Origin: Bacillota bacterium | Lineage (GTDB): Bacteria > Bacillota > Clostridia > Lachnospirales > Bianqueaceae | Length of the DNA stretch: 41,728 nucleotides | Assembly (NCBI GenBank): GCA_017620135.1 | Contig: JAFZQZ010000117.1 | Coordinates: forward strand, 1 to 41,728 | Direction: 5' to 3' | In this document: positions 16,643 through 25,377 of the stretch, one piece after another | Position numbering within the stretch: position 1 is the first letter of the stretch | Layout: every line of letters starts with the position of its first letter | Made by a program: the position numbers and the translations under genes | The notes under the pieces: model-generated | Database searches by the model: none | What the model was told of the DNA's origin: nothing | What the model saw: only the letters and a program-made list of their open reading frames with translations

Positions 16643-16722
16643 GTCGGAATAACCAAACGCATTCTGACGAGTAGGGTGGGAACCTTCTTTCTATGCGGCT
16701 TTCAGAGACTGAAAGGCCCAAA

Positions 16723-16745
16723 TTCGAATCCCTCCGTCTCCATGT
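16723..16745 (+). repeat. att core, third copy
   Basis: It matches 7485-7507 over 23 bp. Similarity to the first copy continues on the right for about 95 bp more, covering the tRNA terminator copy and the TGAGAACAGAT arm pair, to about 16838. This is the right edge of the island. Confidence 0.82.
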
Positions 16746-16755
16746 TGTTTTGGTT

Positions 16756-16790
16756 CCTGGAAGCCGCATAGATAAGGCTTCCGGGTTTTT
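16756..16790 (+). terminator. Second copy of the tRNA-Ala terminator
   Basis: CCTGGAAGCC / GGCTTCCGGG with a T run; it is a near duplicate of the hairpin at 7518-7556. Confidence 0.8.
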
Positions 16791-16875
16791 TATCTCCTTG
16801 TTTTTTGAGAACAGATGACCCTGTTTGTTCTCAGTTTTTAACGTCACCTTAACCTGCAGAAGGAGGAAATGAATC

Positions 16876-17940
16876 ATGAAACAGGAACTGGAGAAACTCT
16901 GTACAGAGTTCATTGCCAATCGGGACACGGTGAAAGATACTTTCAGATGGGAAAATGCAGCTGTCTATCCCATATGCGCCAATCTCTTCTGTGCTAGTGG
17001 ACGTTTAGCGGAAAAAGACCGTCTGATACAGTGCCGCAAGGTCATCTCGGAACAGACGGGACTCTTTTCCAAATTCAAGGGTAAGCTCGGTCCTATCCTA
17101 TCCTGCCTTCTGGCCCTTGATGATCATCCACAGGAACGAATGGCCCTTGCTATTGATTATAACCATCTGCTGAAGCAAGCATTCAAAGACACCGAATATC
17201 TGGCACTGATCGCGTTTCTCCTCCCCAGAACGGGAGAGAGAAGTCTTATGGAAGAAAGAATAGCGCGCGGGAAGCAGCTATTTCGCAGGATGGACAAAGA
17301 ACACCCCGTCCTTACGAATCAGTCGGACAGCGTTTTTGCCATGACATTGGCATTTTCAGAAAAAACCGACGATGCGTTGATCGAAGATCTGGAAGCATGC
17401 TATCAGGCGCTCAAAAAGTACTTTTCAAGCAGCGACGCTGTCCAGACAGTAGCCCAGATCCTTGCTATGGCCGCCGGTACACCGGAGGAAAAGACACAGC
17501 GGGTGATCGACCTCTATGATGCCCTGCAGGAAGCAGGGGTCGAATATGGCCGTTCCAGTGAGCTGGCTCCTCTGGCAGCCCTGTCGTTGACGGATCTTCC
17601 CCTTCAAACCCTGGTGGACGAAATAAAAGAAGTGGATGCGTTTCTGAAAGACCAGAAATCCTATGGCTCTGTGGAAAAAAACCAGCGTGCGCTGCACGCC
17701 GCCATGATCGTGTCTGACCAGTATGCGGTCACAGGCCGGGTAAATTCTACCGTCATGGCCAATACGCTGGATATCTTGATTTCGAAGCAGAGATCCCTGT
17801 ATTTCTCACTGCTTGTCAATACCATTCAGGTGGCAGCCGAGATCCTTGGCAGTACGTCAAAGAAAGAGACTGATAACACCGAGAACAGATCGGGCGAAGC
17901 GCCGAAAGGAGAACCCGGATCAGATGAAAACGCAGACTGA
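16876..17940 (+). CDS. DUF4003 family protein
   Basis: 354 residues, mostly helical, with no signal peptide. It has the pattern of DUF4003 proteins found in Bacillota: an N-terminal helix block, MALAIDYNHLLKQAFKDTEYLALIAFLL, then FRRMDKEHPVLTNQSDSVFAMTLA and RSSELAPLAALSLTDLP. The C-terminal 30 residues are a charged tail. AAGGAGG lies 10 bp before the ATG. It is a single gene just outside the island. The function of the family is not known to me. Confidence 0.75.
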   Translation: MKQELEKLCTEFIANRDTVKDTFRWENAAVYPICANLFCASGRLAEKDRLIQCRKVISEQTGLFSKFKGKLGPILSCLLALDDHPQERMALAIDYNHLLKQAFKDTEYLALIAFLLPRTGERSLMEERIARGKQLFRRMDKEHPVLTNQSDSVFAMTLAFSEKTDDALIEDLEACYQALKKYFSSSDAVQTVAQILAMAAGTPEEKTQRVIDLYDALQEAGVEYGRSSELAPLAALSLTDLPLQTLVDEIKEVDAFLKDQKSYGSVEKNQRALHAAMIVSDQYAVTGRVNSTVMANTLDILISKQRSLYFSLLVNTIQVAAEILGSTSKKETDNTENRSGEAPKGEPGSDENAD

Positions 17941-18006
17941 TGATAGTCAAGCCGTGGGATTTTGATACGAGGCCGGTACCGGCATTCAGTCCAATGGTAA
18001 ACAAAG

Positions 18007-18036
18007 ACCTGACGAAAAATCGTCAGGTTCTTGTTT
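18007..18036. terminator. Terminator shared by two convergent genes
   Basis: ACCTGACG / CGTCAGGT with a 6-nt A/T loop, followed by TCTTGTTTT. The right arm overlaps the stop codon of the converging - strand gene. Confidence 0.75.
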
Positions 18037-18835
18037 TGATAAACGGGGTACCATTCGGCCAGAAGTATTCGCTTTTCGTTTCTCCGCATCGGCGGCAGCG
18101 GCGCGTTTTATACACGAGTTGAAAGTCTCCGCCTTCCCCCAGTGCCCTGTCTTCGCTTCCGACCCATTCCCAGTCATGCCTTCCGTTACAGATACTGTTA
18201 TGCCTGTTTTCTTCCGCTTTTTCGCGCGCTTCTTTCTGCAGTTTTTCGGCTGAACGTTTGGCTATCCGCAGCGTGCGTTCATCGGATTCGTCTTTCGGCT
18301 CTTCGATTTCAAAACGAAGCTTGGCATCTGCGATTTTATCAAGAAGTTCATCAGAGCTGATCTGCTCCATGGCCAGTTCATGTCGAGCCGTCCGGCCGAT
18401 GGGAGTATCGATGATAAAATGGAAATATTCTTCTTCACTGAATTCTTTCATACGTGCGATGGCGAGATTGCGGACCTTATAGGAACCCTGGACCAGGTGG
18501 TTATAACCTACAGGGTTGCGAAGGTACATATCCATGACGGTCCCCAGGTCATCCGTTTTCTCCAGGAGAGCCAGCTGCTGTTCTTCTTCTCTCTTCTTTT
18601 TTCTCTCGATCAGTGCGTCGGACGCACGTCTTCTGGTCAGGCTGTCGGAAGAGTTCTTTTCGAGCCACATTAGCATTTCGTTATCTTCCAGCTGCTTCGC
18701 CGCTGTCAACCGTGCATACCAGGTGACACGTCCGTCTCTGACGATCGAACGGAGTTTTTCTGGGTCACTGATCTTCTTTACCGCCTCGGCGGCTTTGGAT
18801 TCATTCTTGTTGTAATATTTCGGTTTGAACAGCAT
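18023..18835 (-). CDS. Helical-repeat (HEAT-like) protein with C-terminal zinc ribbon
   Basis: 270 residues, not recognised as a named family. The first 160 residues read as alternating helices with phrases like RDGRVTWYARLTAAKQLEDNEML and SYKVRNLAIARMKEF, as in HEAT-like repeats. Residues about 190-215 are a charged coiled-coil segment. The last 60 residues contain CNGRHDWEW and, later, RRCRRCGETK, a zinc ribbon of the type C-x-H...C-x-x-C. GAAAGGA precedes the ATG. A protein- or nucleic-acid-binding role is plausible but unproven. Confidence 0.6.
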   Translation of the reverse strand: MLFKPKYYNKNESKAAEAVKKISDPEKLRSIVRDGRVTWYARLTAAKQLEDNEMLMWLEKNSSDSLTRRRASDALIERKKKREEEQQLALLEKTDDLGTVMDMYLRNPVGYNHLVQGSYKVRNLAIARMKEFSEEEYFHFIIDTPIGRTARHELAMEQISSDELLDKIADAKLRFEIEEPKDESDERTLRIAKRSAEKLQKEAREKAEENRHNSICNGRHDWEWVGSEDRALGEGGDFQLVYKTRRCRRCGETKSEYFWPNGTPFIKTRT

Positions 18836-18938
18836 TTTTATGTCCTTTCTGTGATTTCGCGGTAATTCTTATCCGACTTGTTTGCATTCATGTACATTCC
18901 TCCAGGACCAATAGAACAAATAACTTGAAAAATGGAAT

Positions 18939-19388
18939 CTATAAATCCAACTGAAGGACGATCTCTTTATCATTCATTTCTCCCGTTTTTTTAAATCCTG
19001 CTTTATGATACATTGATAACGCCTTTGTATTGGTGTCTTTTGTTGATAAGCGGATATTATTTGCGCCATGATCGATAAAATACTGGATGATTACCTGCAG
19101 CGCCGCAGTTCCGTACCCTTTTCCCTGAAAACGTTTGTCAATCATGAATCGCCACAACCAATACCTGTCATCAGGATATTCATAGTCCTCATCAAAAGCG
19201 AACATGGTAAATCCAACCATTCTCCCATCACAATATATAGCAAAAGGACGAGCGACTTTTTCATTTTCTTTTGCTGTCTTCCAGGAATCCTCGTTTGAAG
19301 CGATAAACTGTGCCTGATCATCTGAAACTTTCAGATCAAAACACTGTTTCAGGTTGTCTTCTGACAGATCGATCAATTCTATTTTCAT
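18939..19388 (-). CDS. GNAT family N-acetyltransferase
   Basis: About 149 residues, normal length for a GNAT enzyme. The acetyl-CoA pocket is visible as WRFMIDKRFQGKGYGTAAL (motif A, R/Q-x-x-G-x-G) and the last motif as LSTKDTNTKALSMYHKAGF. The ATG at 19388 follows GAGAG at a good distance; an ATG 9 bp earlier overlaps the upstream stop codon. It is the last gene of a three-gene operon. The substrate is unknown. Confidence 0.85.
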   Translation of the reverse strand: MKIELIDLSEDNLKQCFDLKVSDDQAQFIASNEDSWKTAKENEKVARPFAIYCDGRMVGFTMFAFDEDYEYPDDRYWLWRFMIDKRFQGKGYGTAALQVIIQYFIDHGANNIRLSTKDTNTKALSMYHKAGFKKTGEMNDKEIVLQLDL

Positions 19389-20173
19389 TACTGACATCTC
19401 TCTATTTGTTCTAGCTTTTTTGCTCTCTCATAAGCAAGTTGTAAAAAGTCCCGGATTCCCAATTGAGTATAATCCCAGTTCATGGGTTCCAGTGTGATAG
19501 CACCGGTATATCCTGTTTGCCTAATGTTCTTCATAACAAGGGGCCAGTCCACGTTTCCGTCAAACGGCAACTGATGCTGATTATGGGATCCCCCGTTATC
19601 ATGAAGATGTAATGCTTTGAGCCTGTTTCCGAACAGTTTCAGCAGGTCTGTATCGGGGGCATAATTCATATGGTGACAGCTGTCATAACAATAGCCAACA
19701 TGAGAAAATGTTACTCGGTCGAGTACAGAAGTTAGATTATGGATGTTCCGGAGATTTTCAAATGCAATATGAACGTTCAACATCCCGGCTCTGTTAATGA
19801 TTCGATCAAGCCTGTCATTCCCCAAAGCATCGATAGGGTATGCATCGTCCGACAAATGGATCACGATCGTCGGGATGTGATGCCTATGACAATCTTCGAC
19901 ACATTGCAGATAATCGAGAAATACATGATTTCCCCGCTCATTATCAAGCGAAAGATCATTCTGCTCATGAACCGGAGCATGCATATTTTCGATCAAAAGA
20001 CCTGCATCCCGTGCCAGATCGGCGTCTTTCTGATATCCTTCTCCGCGACCGAATTGGTCACTCCACCACAGCATCACACAATCGAACCCGACTTCTTTTA
20101 TCAGTTTATATCTTTCTTTAAAAGACACGTCATATCCGGGCCCGTAACCAAAGCAGTCATATATTCCTGTCAC
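19388..20173 (-). CDS. Sugar phosphate isomerase/epimerase-like TIM barrel (AP endonuclease 2 fold)
   Basis: 261 residues. The xylose-isomerase-like TIM barrel shows metal-ligand motifs in order: PTIVIHLSDD, NVHIAFENL, GYCYDSCH, LKALHLHDNGG and GAITLEPMN. This family epimerises or isomerises free or phosphorylated sugars, or cuts abasic DNA; this member looks like the sugar type. It starts with GTG, preceded by GAGAGGA. It overlaps the downstream GNAT and lies 5 bp after an upstream GNAT, so the three are coupled. Confidence 0.85.
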   Translation of the reverse strand: MTGIYDCFGYGPGYDVSFKERYKLIKEVGFDCVMLWWSDQFGRGEGYQKDADLARDAGLLIENMHAPVHEQNDLSLDNERGNHVFLDYLQCVEDCHRHHIPTIVIHLSDDAYPIDALGNDRLDRIINRAGMLNVHIAFENLRNIHNLTSVLDRVTFSHVGYCYDSCHHMNYAPDTDLLKLFGNRLKALHLHDNGGSHNQHQLPFDGNVDWPLVMKNIRQTGYTGAITLEPMNWDYTQLGIRDFLQLAYERAKKLEQIERCQ

Positions 20174-20178
20174 TTAAG

Positions 20179-20715
20179 TCATCCTCTCTGTAATTCCATC
20201 TCAAGTATATTCGCAGATTTCGGGATCCGGAAAAAGAAATGATCTTCATCTTCTCCGGACTGATAGGCTCCGTTATTCAACATGACTTTCTGCGAAGCGA
20301 TGTTATTTTTGTTGACCCGAAGATAGATTTCTTCTTCCGGAATAATAGTTTTTGCAATTGCTATCGTAAGCTTTAAGCCCTCAGTTCCGTATCCCTTTCC
20401 ACGGGCATCTTTTCGAATACTATACCCAATATGACCGGCGCCGCTTCGGAGTGTTTCTGTCAGATAGTGACGGATCCGAAACTCTCCGACAAGTCCGCCG
20501 GCATCCCACAGATAGTAATAAGTTTCAGGAACAAACCAATCGGGCATGTTGACAGGATGCTCATAAGAGATCAGAGTAGGAAGTACCTTTTGTTCATACT
20601 CTTCGAAAGAAACACCATGATATGGATTTGTTAATCCGTTTTCGTTTGCCGGAAGTTCGGTCGTATATTCCCATTGGGCTTTGGCATCGGTCGTATTGAT
20701 TTTTCTCAGTTCCAT
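20179..20715 (-). CDS. GNAT family N-acetyltransferase (RimJ/RimL type)
   Basis: 178 residues. The motif GHIGYSIRKDARGKGYGTEGL is the acetyl-CoA binding loop, and LRVNKNNIASQKVMLNNGAY is the last conserved block. Members acetylate small molecules or protein N-termini. It is first in the operon with the TIM barrel protein and the second GNAT. The ATG lies at the divergent junction with the lyase gene. Confidence 0.85.
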   Translation of the reverse strand: MELRKINTTDAKAQWEYTTELPANENGLTNPYHGVSFEEYEQKVLPTLISYEHPVNMPDWFVPETYYYLWDAGGLVGEFRIRHYLTETLRSGAGHIGYSIRKDARGKGYGTEGLKLTIAIAKTIIPEEEIYLRVNKNNIASQKVMLNNGAYQSGEDEDHFFFRIPKSANILEMELQRG

Positions 20716-20850
20716 TTTGCATAATCCTCAAAACCCGATTCATTATTATACGAGTATATCATATTCGCGTCTGGCAGAAAAGCCGGGATGAGGATTTCGC
20801 TTTAGAAACAAATGTGATACAATCAAAATAAGAGAGCGAGGTAAATAGAA

Positions 20851-22032
20851 ATGTTTGATTTTGATCATCTTCCGGATCGCCGGAATACGGCGTCATTAAA
20901 GTGGGATGTGCCGGAGAACGAACTGCCGCTGTGGGTGGCGGACATGGATTTCCAGGCGGCTCCGTGTATCCGGGAAGCCTTTATGAAACGCATCGATCAC
21001 GGGGTATTCGGTTATAATATCATTCCTGACAGCTGGTACGAGGCCTACCAAAACTGGTGGCAGCGCCGGCATGGTTTCTTTATGGAAAAGGAATGGTTAC
21101 TCTTTGTCACGGGCGTCGTACCGGGGCTTTCCAGTATCATTCGAAAGCTGACGACGCCCAATGAGAATGTCCTTATCCAGACGCCGGTCTACAACATTTT
21201 CTTTAATTCCATCCGCAATAATGGCGTCAGGGTTTTAGAGAATCCGCTGCTTTACGATGAGGAAAGCTGCTGCTATGAGATCAGTTTTGAGGATCTGGAG
21301 AAGAAACTGGCGGATCCCCAGACAAGCGTGATGATCCTTTGCAATCCTCACAACCCGGTGGGAAAGATCTGGGATCAGGAGACACTGGCCAGGATCGCGG
21401 AACTGTGTGAGAAATATCATGTGATCGTCATTTCCGATGAGATCCACTGTGACATTACGGCGCCTGGCAAAGAGTATGTACCATTTCTTTCAGTCTCTGA
21501 AACGGCCAGGAAGGTAGGTATCAGCCTGATCGCCCCTACCAAATGTTTTAATCTGGCCGGACTTCAGACAGCGGCGATCTGCGTTCCTGATCCGGTACTG
21601 CGCTACAAGGTCTGGCGCAGTATCAATACCGACGAGGTTGCCGAAGCGGGGAGTTTTGCACTGACTGCCGTGGAAGCTGCCTTCGGGCAGGGAGAACCAT
21701 GGCTGGAAGAATTGCGTGTCTATCTGGAAGATAACAAGACTTTTGTTCGGAATTTTCTTGAGAAAGAATTGCCTATGATCTCTCTGGTACCCAGTGAAGC
21801 GACCTATCTTCTGTGGCTGGATTGCCGAAAGCTGCCGCACCCGGCGAAAGGAACCCTGGCGGATGCGCTGGAAGCGTTTCTGCGCAAAGAAGCAAAGGTA
21901 TACCTGACCTCCGGCAGTGAGTATGGCGAGAGCGGGGATGAGTTCCTGCGTCTCAATATCGCGACGTCAAGGGAACGTCTTGCAGAAGGAATGAGACGAC
22001 TGAAGAGAGGGATCGATCAGTTTATTGGATAG
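20851..22032 (+). CDS. patB: MalY/PatB family cystathionine beta-lyase / aminotransferase
   Basis: A PLP fold-type I enzyme of 393 residues that splits C-S bonds (cystathionine to homocysteine, pyruvate and ammonia) or acts as an aminotransferase. LPLWVADMDFQ is the family N-terminal signature. CNPHNPVG (164-171), SDEIHCD (195-201) with Asp196, and Lys231 in APTKCFNLAGLQ form the PLP site. The C-terminal domain has RLNIATSRERL. The gene is divergent from the isomerase/GNAT operon. The 464 bp after it hold inverted repeats and the deoR-family promoter. Confidence 0.9.
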   Translation: MFDFDHLPDRRNTASLKWDVPENELPLWVADMDFQAAPCIREAFMKRIDHGVFGYNIIPDSWYEAYQNWWQRRHGFFMEKEWLLFVTGVVPGLSSIIRKLTTPNENVLIQTPVYNIFFNSIRNNGVRVLENPLLYDEESCCYEISFEDLEKKLADPQTSVMILCNPHNPVGKIWDQETLARIAELCEKYHVIVISDEIHCDITAPGKEYVPFLSVSETARKVGISLIAPTKCFNLAGLQTAAICVPDPVLRYKVWRSINTDEVAEAGSFALTAVEAAFGQGEPWLEELRVYLEDNKTFVRNFLEKELPMISLVPSEATYLLWLDCRKLPHPAKGTLADALEAFLRKEAKVYLTSGSEYGESGDEFLRLNIATSRERLAEGMRRLKRGIDQFIG

Positions 22033-22104
22033 TATTCGATTGACACATCCTGGTACATCTATCAAGAGCAGATATGGATGGACTGGATTTTGTCTTATCT
22101 GCCG

Positions 22105-22278
22105 TTCACCTTCCCTTTTCAGGACCTTTCTGCTGGATAAAAGGACTATATTTTTATGAAATCGCGGTTGACCTTCCCTCTTTTTTCGGATTTCAAAAGG
22201 AAAATGGGAAGGCAAACGCATATATGGAAAAATAATACCCTTTCTGTCTTTCTGATGATTGGGAAAAGGGAAGGTGAA
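22105..22278. repeat. Nested inverted repeats built on ACCTTCCCTTTTC
   Basis: A 16-bp arm at 22105-22120 is matched exactly, inverted, at 22263-22278. Inside lie two weaker copies of the same pyrimidine motif in opposite directions (about 22171-22183 and 22199-22212). The arms could fold the 174 bp into one long structure with an inner hairpin. No gene is seen in 22033-22496. Confidence 0.55.
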
Positions 22279-22415
22279 TTGAGTTTTTGGAAAAAACATT
22301 CCCAGTGATCATGAACTCAAAGTTTTAAATGAATAATCAAAACCCATCTCGTCTTGTTGATACAGAGGAGAAGGGTGGTTTCGCGTGGTTTTGTTACCGA
22401 ATATTACTATAGGTG

Positions 22416-22444
22416 TTGACAAAATACTGTTTATATGGTATTTT
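22416..22444 (+). promoter_or_regulatory. Promoter of the DeoR-family regulator
   Basis: A consensus TTGACA (22416-22421) is followed after 17 bp by TATTTT (22439-22444). The -10 is imperfect; the -35 is strong. Confidence 0.6.
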
Positions 22445-22452
22445 ATAATCAC

Positions 22453-22480
22453 AAACGGTTGCAATCGGTTATAAACGTTA
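22453..22480 (+). promoter_or_regulatory. Phased direct repeats, probable autoregulatory operator
   Basis: AAACGGTT, AATCGGTT and AAACGTTA follow one another at 10-bp spacing between the -10 box and the ribosome binding site. Helical phasing and position suit binding by the DeoR-family protein encoded directly downstream. Confidence 0.45.
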
Positions 22481-22496
22481 AAAAGGAGGAATACCT

Positions 22497-23282
22497 ATGT
22501 TTATGGAAGAGCGGCAGCAGCAGATTGCTGAAATCATTGATCAGACCGGTAAAATCACAGTTTCACAGATCACAGAGAAGTTTGAGATCTCTGACGAATC
22601 TGCCCGAAGAGACCTGCGGATCCTGGAACAGAAAGGACTTTGCAAGCGGACTCATGGAGGAGCGATCCGTCTTAGTCAGGTCAATGTAAGGCCACCTGAG
22701 GATCGAAGTTTTGATAGTATGGTGATTTTTGATACATACCGGGAAATCGTCAGAGAAGCCATTAAACGGATCCGTCCGAATGATATGGTATATCTGACCG
22801 GCGGTTCTTTCGGCCATATTTTATGCGCATATTTGCCGAAAGATTTCCGGTATACGGTAGTCGTCAATAATGTGGAGATGGGAAAAGAACTGCGTCAGTT
22901 TGATAATATAGATGTGTTTGTAGTCGGCGGGAAAATGCGGAAGAGTGGATCGATCACCGATTCTCTGGCAAATGATTTCGTCAGTCGAATGCACTTTGAT
23001 CTGTGCTTTATCACCGGAGCAGGACTGACGGCATCCTTTGGGCTGTCGAACGGGACCGATGAGACGGCGACTTTCCAGCGCACCGTCATGAAAAACAGCC
23101 GGTATAAATGTCTGCTCATTCCTGGCGCGAAAGTCGGTGTGGATTCATTTATCAAAGTCTGCGAAGCGGAGAAGTTTGATGAGATCATCACGGACTGGGA
23201 TTGCCTGGAAGAGCAGATCTGTTCACTGGAAGACAAAGAGATAAAAGTGACAGTGGTGGAAAATCCGGGAGAAGAAAAGTAG
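22497..23282 (+). CDS. DeoR/GlpR family transcriptional regulator
   Basis: 261 residues. The N-terminal winged helix has VSQITEKFEISDESARRDLRIL and the family signature KGLCKRTHGGA. The C-terminal sugar-phosphate sensor domain (DeoRC) shows MVYLTGGSFGHIL, VVNNVEMGKEL, VFVVGGKMRKS and DLCFITGAGLTASFGLS. Such proteins bind a phosphorylated sugar and usually repress a nearby sugar operon. Here no sugar operon is adjacent: the next gene converges only 7 bp away. AAAGGAGG lies 7 bp before the ATG. Confidence 0.9.
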   Translation: MFMEERQQQIAEIIDQTGKITVSQITEKFEISDESARRDLRILEQKGLCKRTHGGAIRLSQVNVRPPEDRSFDSMVIFDTYREIVREAIKRIRPNDMVYLTGGSFGHILCAYLPKDFRYTVVVNNVEMGKELRQFDNIDVFVVGGKMRKSGSITDSLANDFVSRMHFDLCFITGAGLTASFGLSNGTDETATFQRTVMKNSRYKCLLIPGAKVGVDSFIKVCEAEKFDEIITDWDCLEEQICSLEDKEIKVTVVENPGEEK

Positions 23283-23289
23283 GGTCGAT

Positions 23290-24075
23290 TCACTTCTTTC
23301 TGCAGATATACAAAAGATGGCTTGAGCAGCCCAGCAGATCTCGTCTTTCGCAGTGATGAAGATGATAGTCCGCGAAAGCGGCAAAATCCTGATCCGACAT
23401 GGCAAAGTCTTTTCGGTCTTCCGCGAGTTCCAGTAATCCGTCTGTGGCGGCAGTGGTGATCCATTCCACCGGCTCAGTTGCGAACAGAGATTCGAATTCG
23501 TCAATGTTAAATCCCGTGAAAAGCTGATCTGTAAAATGCCGTACCTGATAATCGGAAGTGAAGTTTTCATCCAGTCCGAATAATGTGTTTCCCTGGAGAT
23601 AATTGTCGTAGATGATGGCATGGACAGAAAGAAAAGCGGCCATGATGATGCCACTTAGCTTCGTTACGCGGATGGCTTCCCTGATCGCTCGGATCTGATC
23701 GTCCCGATCGTAAAGATGGTAAAGCGGTCCCAGGATCAGTGTTAAGTCAAAGGTATTATCGGGGAACACGCTGAGATCGAGCGCGTCTCCCTGATAGGGG
23801 GTAAAGGTTTCGACTGCTTTCCCGTATTCGACCAGTTTCTCGTAGTTTTTGTCTGCGAGTTCTACACCGGTGACCGGGAAACCTTCTTTGGCCAGGGCGA
23901 TCGAATATCGGCCTGTGCCGGCGCCGATCTCAAGGATCCGGCCGTTTTCCGGAACCATCTGATGGATATAATGCATGGTCGTAAAGAATTCCAGTTGTCC
24001 GTGCCGGCTTCTGATCAGGCGCTGATCTTCGGTATCGCCGTCATAAAACTTGTTCAGTAAGCTGATTCTTTCCAT
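23290..24075 (-). CDS. Class I SAM-dependent methyltransferase
   Basis: 261 residues. Motif I is ILEIGAGTGRYS (47-58), the acidic residue of motif II is in VTGVELADKN, and FDLTLILGPLYHLYD is motif IV, a form common in small-molecule methyltransferases. No membrane part. The substrate cannot be predicted. It is last in an operon with a metallopeptidase-like gene (18 bp gap) and an RmlD-like gene. Confidence 0.85.
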   Translation of the reverse strand: MERISLLNKFYDGDTEDQRLIRSRHGQLEFFTTMHYIHQMVPENGRILEIGAGTGRYSIALAKEGFPVTGVELADKNYEKLVEYGKAVETFTPYQGDALDLSVFPDNTFDLTLILGPLYHLYDRDDQIRAIREAIRVTKLSGIIMAAFLSVHAIIYDNYLQGNTLFGLDENFTSDYQVRHFTDQLFTGFNIDEFESLFATEPVEWITTAATDGLLELAEDRKDFAMSDQDFAAFADYHLHHCERRDLLGCSSHLLYICRKK

Positions 24076-24093
24076 TGTTTTCCAGTCCTTATT

Positions 24094-24555
24094 CTATTCG
24101 ATATTTCGTAGTCCGTCATATAGCTCATCAAAGGATTTCATCTGTCGGCATCGGCCGTAGGAGAAATCCTTTTTTTCTCCGAATTCAAGCAGGAAGCATT
24201 TGGCCAGTTCTTCGACCGTCTGCTCCAATGCGTTAAAGAACTGCCGATAGGCGAAATCCTGTGCTTTCGAGCCATCCTCAAAACTGCTGAGGATCAGGGA
24301 TTCCGTCACCTGATCGAGCGGATACATCTTGATATGCATCAGTTCATGTACGATGACTTCTTCGAGGTTTTCCTGTTTGGGATTCACCGCATTCAGTATC
24401 AGGATGGCTTTTCGATCATCGCAGTCGATCTTGAAATCGCCGGTCTTCGGCGACGTGGGATCATCGATCAGTTCCAACCGGATATCCCATGCTGGCGTGA
24501 TCCTGAGTTTCTGACAGTATTTTTCGAACAGTGCGGTGAGTTCTTCTTTGCTCAT
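24094..24555 (-). CDS. Small HExxH metallopeptidase-like protein
   Basis: 153 residues. The zinc motif EVIVHELMHIKMYPLD has His70-Glu71-x-x-His74. The upstream strand ILILNAVNPKQENLEE and the helix carrying HELMH resemble the core of small metallopeptidases (SprT or phage-type). No signal peptide, so it is cytoplasmic. A third zinc ligand is not clear. It is the middle gene of a three-gene operon. Confidence 0.6.
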   Translation of the reverse strand: MSKEELTALFEKYCQKLRITPAWDIRLELIDDPTSPKTGDFKIDCDDRKAILILNAVNPKQENLEEVIVHELMHIKMYPLDQVTESLILSSFEDGSKAQDFAYRQFFNALEQTVEELAKCFLLEFGEKKDFSYGRCRQMKSFDELYDGLRNIE

Positions 24556-24570
24556 TTCATTTATTTCCTT

Positions 24571-25377
24571 TTATTCTTCTCTCAGATGGTAGTCTTCCGC
24601 GCATTTCATCAACCCGACGAGGACATCACTGAAGTCGACGCCATAGCGTCTTGCTTTGGAACAGTCCATCCAGAGATTATGGCGCGCCGGACCATCGTCC
24701 ACAGCGATCTTCTTCCCGAGAAATTTGGTAAACTGCTTAGTGATTTCATACATGGACATGGTCGTTTCACTTCCGAAGTTATAGGCGCCGCCGGGAAGAG
24801 AGACGACTTTTTCCATACTCTCAGCGACTTCCCGAAGATATGTGATGCCGCGAAACTGCCCGGAGCTGAAAGCGATTCGATCCTGTGCATTCAGAATGTT
24901 CATCAGGTAATTGGATCGTTTATCATAGAGATCATACATCCATTCCGCTCTGAGCATGACGGCGGAGGGAAGAAGATCCAGCACTCTTTTTTCCATTTCC
25001 AGTTTGTGCTCGGCATAGATATTGCCGGGGCGAACATTATCTTCCGAATAGGGCCCCGGATCGAAACAGGCACTGTAGACCTGATCGGAACTGAAACAGA
25101 TCAGTTTCCGGTCTTTGGATACCTCCGCCAGATAAAGAGGGATCAGCACGTTGGCATGATAGGAAGCGGCAGGATCAGCCTGGCATTGACCGATATCCGA
25201 GATGGCTGCGGTGTGGATGATCACATCGGCTTCGCTTTCTTCGACGATTCTTCGGACCGTTTCAGGATCCGCTCGGCGCAGTGACGGGGATGCGATGATA
25301 CGGCCAAGACGCCGGTCACACATTTCCATGATCTTATGTCCGACAAATCCGCCGGATCCGGTAAGCAGGATCTTCAT
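24571..25377 (-). CDS. RmlD-like NAD(P)-dependent sugar epimerase/reductase
   Basis: 268 residues, extended short-chain dehydrogenase fold. The dinucleotide loop is MKILLTGSGGFVGHKI, followed by DVIIHTAAISDIGQCQ, the catalytic Ser in CFSSDQVYS and Tyr121-x3-Lys125 in YAEHK. It resembles dTDP-4-dehydrorhamnose reductase (RmlD). I chose the ATG at 25377 because GAGGA precedes it and the Rossmann strand begins there. It is first in its operon. No other rhamnose genes are near. Confidence 0.85.
   Translation of the reverse strand: MKILLTGSGGFVGHKIMEMCDRRLGRIIASPSLRRADPETVRRIVEESEADVIIHTAAISDIGQCQADPAASYHANVLIPLYLAEVSKDRKLICFSSDQVYSACFDPGPYSEDNVRPGNIYAEHKLEMEKRVLDLLPSAVMLRAEWMYDLYDKRSNYLMNILNAQDRIAFSSGQFRGITYLREVAESMEKVVSLPGGAYNFGSETTMSMYEITKQFTKFLGKKIAVDDGPARHNLWMDCSKARRYGVDFSDVLVGLMKCAEDYHLREE

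Larger units (their letters stand above)
15201..16744. mobile_element. Element 2, integrase-less remnant
   Basis: The segment lies between the second and third att cores. It carries only one gene, an AlbA_2/ATPase regulator, and no integrase. Its right end (about 16660-16722) resembles the right end of element 1, so it appears to be the right part of a related, older element inserted at the same tRNA. Confidence 0.55.

Noticed and set aside
24334..25284. 316-codon + strand frame
   Set aside because: It is antisense to the metallopeptidase-like and RmlD-like genes, which have clear motifs and ribosome binding sites.
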